35,055 nt of DNA from Acetobacter sp. CAG:977. Lineage in GTDB: Bacteria; Pseudomonadota; Alphaproteobacteria; CAAGCB01; CAG-977. The position numbers and the translations under genes were made by a program. The stretch spans positions 97,988 through 133,042 of the forward strand of contig HF994934.1 in NCBI GenBank assembly GCA_000434295.1, read 5' to 3'. Below, one piece after another: positions 32,927-35,055 of the stretch. Every line of letters starts with the position of its first letter. Position 1 is the stretch's first letter. The notes under the pieces are model-generated. The model saw only the letters and a list, made by a program, of their open reading frames with translations, was not told the origin of the DNA and made no database searches.

Positions 32927-34657
32927 TTACTCCTCTTCCTGAAAAGCCGAAAATTCTTCCGTTTCCGGTAAATCTGCTTCAATGCCTTTTTGCAGGCGCA
33001 CGGATTCAAGATGCGCGCCCGGAAACGTTTTTATCACGGCGCTGACCAATGGGTGTACGGACATTTTCTTTCGCAGGTTTTCTTCGTTTTTCTTGGCTTC
33101 CTGCGCCAAAGTCATTCCGCCGGGCTTGTTCACGACGGAAACCAGCCACCGTTTTCCCGTCCACTCATTTAATTTTTCCGCCAGCTCGTTTGCCAAATTC
33201 AGCGGAGCCTTTTCCAACGGATAAAATTCAATGCACCCGAATTCAAAACGGACGATGCTTGCATAATTTTCCAAATTAAACGCCAACATCATTTCGTTTT
33301 GCTTATATGCACAAGCGACGACATCAGCAAAAGAGCTTAATTTCGGCTGAGTTTTAGGCAAACTTTCGGGAACCGGAGCGGAAGAAGCACCGACAGCAGC
33401 ACGAATGCCTCCCCAATCGGACTGAGCCTTCGGCGCGTTTGAAAAGCTTGATGTTCCCGTCGTCGTCATAGGCGCGGGCGCCGTCCTTGCCGATCCCAGC
33501 GAGCCAATAATTTCGGCGGGCGGCGGCAATTCCGCGGCATATGCCAAGCGTATCAGCAACATTTCCGCCGCCTGTTTGGCAGAAGGAGCGTAAACCGTTT
33601 CGTTAATGCCTTTTAACAGCATTTGCCATGTTCTGGTTAGAACGGGCATGGAGAGCTTTTTAGCCATTTCTGCGCCGCGTTCGCGTTCCGCCGAAGCCAT
33701 GGAAGGATCATCAGCCAGTTCGGGAGCGATTTTCGCCCTTGTCAGCCAATGCGTCAAATCAAGCAAGTCTTGCAAAACGACCAAAGGTTCCGCACCTAAA
33801 TCGTATTGCGCGTTGAATAAATCCAAAGCCGACTTAATATCGCCGTTCATAAGTTTTTCAAACAAATCAAAGACGGCGGCGCGGTCGGCAAGCCCGATCA
33901 TGGCGCGCACGAAATCGGCGGTAACGTTGCCGCCGCCGTGAGCAATCGCCTGATCCAACAAAGACAACCCGTCTCGGACGGAACCGTCGGCGGCGCGGGC
34001 AATCAGACGCAAGGCGTCGTCTTCGGCTTTAAGGTTTTCTTTTTCGATAATGTTTTTAAAGTGCTGCGTCAAAGGTTCGACGTCGACGCGGCGCAAATCA
34101 AAGCGCTGGCATCTGGAAAGGACGGTTGTCGGGACTTTTCGGATTTCCGTCGTGGCAAAGATGAATTTGACGCGCTCGGGCGGCTCTTCCAACGTTTTCA
34201 GCAACGCGTTAAACGCCTGCTTTGTCAACATATGGACTTCGTCGACGATATATATTTTAAAGCGGGCGGAAGTCGGATTGTATCGGGTTGTTTCTATGAT
34301 TTCGCGAACGTTATCGACGCCCGTGTTTGACGCGGCATCGATTTCGACGACATCGACGTGACGCCCTTCGGCAATGGCGCGACAATGTTCGCAAACGCCG
34401 CAGGGTTCGGTTGTCATGCCGCCTTTTCCGTCGGGACCGATGCAATTCAAGGCACGGGCGATGATGCGGGCGGATGTTGTTTTTCCGACACCGCGAATAC
34501 CCGTCAAAATATAAGCCTGAGCCAGACGTCCCGTATCGATGGCGTTTTTTAAAGTACGCACCAAAGCATCCTGACCGATTAAATCGGCGAATGTCGCAGG
34601 GCGGTATTTGCGTGCCAACACGCGATATTTATTATCGGAATCTGACATATTTTTCAC
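32927..34657 (-). CDS. dnaX: DNA polymerase III subunits gamma/tau
   Basis: 576 residues from GTG 34657, or 573 from ATG 34648; both fit and neither has a strong ribosome-binding site. RKYRPATFADLIGQDALVRTL starts the AAA+ domain, with Walker A ILTGIRGVGKTT (P-loop about 53-61), zinc cysteines at 72, 86, 89 and 92, YIVDEVHMLT and LLKTLEEPPERVKFIFATTE. The C-terminal part (about 395-576) contains the tau domains. It is the clamp-loader ATPase. No slippery site for making the short gamma form is obvious. Confidence 0.96.
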   Translation of the reverse strand: MKNMSDSDNKYRVLARKYRPATFADLIGQDALVRTLKNAIDTGRLAQAYILTGIRGVGKTTSARIIARALNCIGPDGKGGMTTEPCGVCEHCRAIAEGRHVDVVEIDAASNTGVDNVREIIETTRYNPTSARFKIYIVDEVHMLTKQAFNALLKTLEEPPERVKFIFATTEIRKVPTTVLSRCQRFDLRRVDVEPLTQHFKNIIEKENLKAEDDALRLIARAADGSVRDGLSLLDQAIAHGGGNVTADFVRAMIGLADRAAVFDLFEKLMNGDIKSALDLFNAQYDLGAEPLVVLQDLLDLTHWLTRAKIAPELADDPSMASAERERGAEMAKKLSMPVLTRTWQMLLKGINETVYAPSAKQAAEMLLIRLAYAAELPPPAEIIGSLGSARTAPAPMTTTGTSSFSNAPKAQSDWGGIRAAVGASSAPVPESLPKTQPKLSSFADVVACAYKQNEMMLAFNLENYASIVRFEFGCIEFYPLEKAPLNLANELAEKLNEWTGKRWLVSVVNKPGGMTLAQEAKKNEENLRKKMSVHPLVSAVIKTFPGAHLESVRLQKGIEADLPETEEFSAFQEEE

Positions 34658-34694
34658 ACGAGCCGTCGGGCGGTATAAGGCGGTGATAAATAAA

Positions 34695-34788
34695 GGAAAC
34701 CGGACGACGACCCGTTCCGAAGACCGTTACGGCTGCTTTCTTCCGAACCTGACCGGGTTGGCGGCGGGAACGTCCGCGCCGGTTTCCC
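34695..34788 (-). ncRNA. ffs: Signal recognition particle RNA (4.5S-type)
   Basis: The minus strand carries the conserved SRP apical region GGTCAGGTTCGGAAGAAAGC followed by AGCCGTAACGG, matching the bacterial GGTCAGG-GGAA-AGCAGCC signature that binds Ffh. The ends pair as GGAAACCGG (34695-34703, plus-strand reading) with CCGGTTTCC (34779-34787). Length is about 94 bases, with no Alu domain (small form). It lies just upstream of dnaX, the usual alphaproteobacterial place. Confidence 0.93.
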
Positions 34789-34795
34789 GAATATG

Positions 34796-34825
34796 TTTTT
34801 ACATTTATTTTCGCCTTTATGGCAA
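34796..34825 (-). promoter_or_regulatory. Candidate promoter of the SRP RNA
   Basis: On the minus strand TTGCCA (34820-34825), 18-base spacer and TAAAAA (34796-34801), seven bases upstream of the predicted RNA 5' end. Confidence 0.55.
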
Positions 34826-34893
34826 GAAGAACTTTGCCGACTTAAAAAAAAGGGGGTTAAACGCTTTATTTTCCGCCGCTTTTTTATCTGTGC

Positions 34894-34899
34894 TTGACA
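34894..34899 (+). promoter_or_regulatory. Candidate -35 box upstream of fabD
   Basis: TTGACA reads towards fabD, but the -10 position is poor (TTTTCC at 17-base spacing), so the promoter is uncertain. The rest of the 34826-34957 stretch shows no gene. Confidence 0.3.
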
Positions 34900-34957
34900 A
34901 TTAAGGCCAGTTCTGTTTTTCCTGTTTCACAATTTAATTTATGGAGATCAAAACAGT

Positions 34958-35055
34958 ATGGCTCAAGCTATCGTTTTCCCCGGACAGGGGTCTCAGGCCG
35001 TCGGCATGGGCAAAGAATTGGCAGACGCCTTTACCATTGCCCGCGAAGTCTTTTT
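34958..35055 (+). CDS. fabD: Malonyl-CoA:ACP transacylase (3'-truncated by window edge)
   Basis: The first 32 codons are present. MAQAIVFPGQGSQAVGMGKE is the standard FabD N-terminus, with the GQGSQ oxyanion-hole motif. GGAGAT precedes ATG at nine-base spacing. FabD loads malonyl onto acyl carrier protein for fatty-acid synthesis; fabG, acpP and fabF would be expected next. Confidence 0.95.
   Translation, partial: MAQAIVFPGQGSQAVGMGKELADAFTIAREVF

Noticed and set aside
34050..34361. Plus-strand frames across dnaX
   Set aside because: They are complements of the conserved AAA+ region of dnaX on the minus strand.
32927..34657. Programmed frameshift site for the gamma form of dnaX
   Set aside because: No A-AAA-AAG type slippery heptamer in the correct phase with a following hairpin was seen.

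Overview
The window looks like a chromosome segment of an alphaproteobacterium, probably Rhodospirillales-like and possibly host- or gut-associated. The basis is gene content and order: rplU-rpmA-obgE-proB-proA-nadD-rsfS-rlmH, then gpmI-envC-ctpA-deacetylase-rppH, and an SRP RNA just upstream of dnaX-ybaB-recR. Hand counts on single 60-base lines give about 47-57% GC in core genes and 32-35% inside the island at about 27.2-31.9 kb. The taxonomic call is an inference from gene order and was not tested by a search.

Layout. (1) 1-2.6 kb: three tandem AlgX/AlgJ-like (SGNH-fold) proteins, the first cut by the window edge, each overlapping the next by ATGA. (2) 2.7-3.7 kb, minus strand: a flavin-reductase-like protein with a long basic tail and a small membrane protein. 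(3) 3.8-6.8 kb: three consecutive lipoproteins (LPP20-like, LpoB-like, COG3014-like). (4) 6.9-8.2 kb: a putative HEARH metallopeptidase and tRNA-Arg(ACG). (5) 8.4-13.2 kb: a coiled-coil lipoprotein, two tandem degenerate EAL-domain paralogues and a GYF-like/AIM24-family protein. (6) 13.3-19.0 kb: ribosomal proteins, the Obg GTPase, proline biosynthesis, NAD biosynthesis and ribosome maturation. (7) 19.0-21.1 kb: an AIDA-type autotransporter. (8) 21.1-27.2 kb: phosphoglycerate mutase followed by cell-envelope genes and RppH. (9) 27.15-31.85 kb, minus strand: an AT-rich operon of seven tightly packed genes (methyltransferase, 50-residue protein, esterase, split transketolase N and C halves, unknown 322-residue protein, RidA-like protein). 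(10) 32.0-34.8 kb, minus strand: recR, ybaB, dnaX and the SRP RNA. (11) 34.96 kb to the end: the start of fabD.

How the genes fit together. Most of the window is housekeeping: translation, proline and NAD synthesis, replication and repair. Around it is an unusually large envelope set: AlgX-like acyl-transfer proteins, LpoB-type lipoproteins, an EnvC-like amidase activator, a Ctp protease and an autotransporter. The best candidate for something undescribed is the AT-rich operon at 27.15-31.85 kb. It combines a two-subunit transketolase, a SAM methyltransferase, an esterase and RidA with an unknown protein whose motif spacing distantly recalls PvcA/DIT1 isocyanide synthases. It has its own promoter and an operator-like palindrome. 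The product it makes cannot be read from the sequence.
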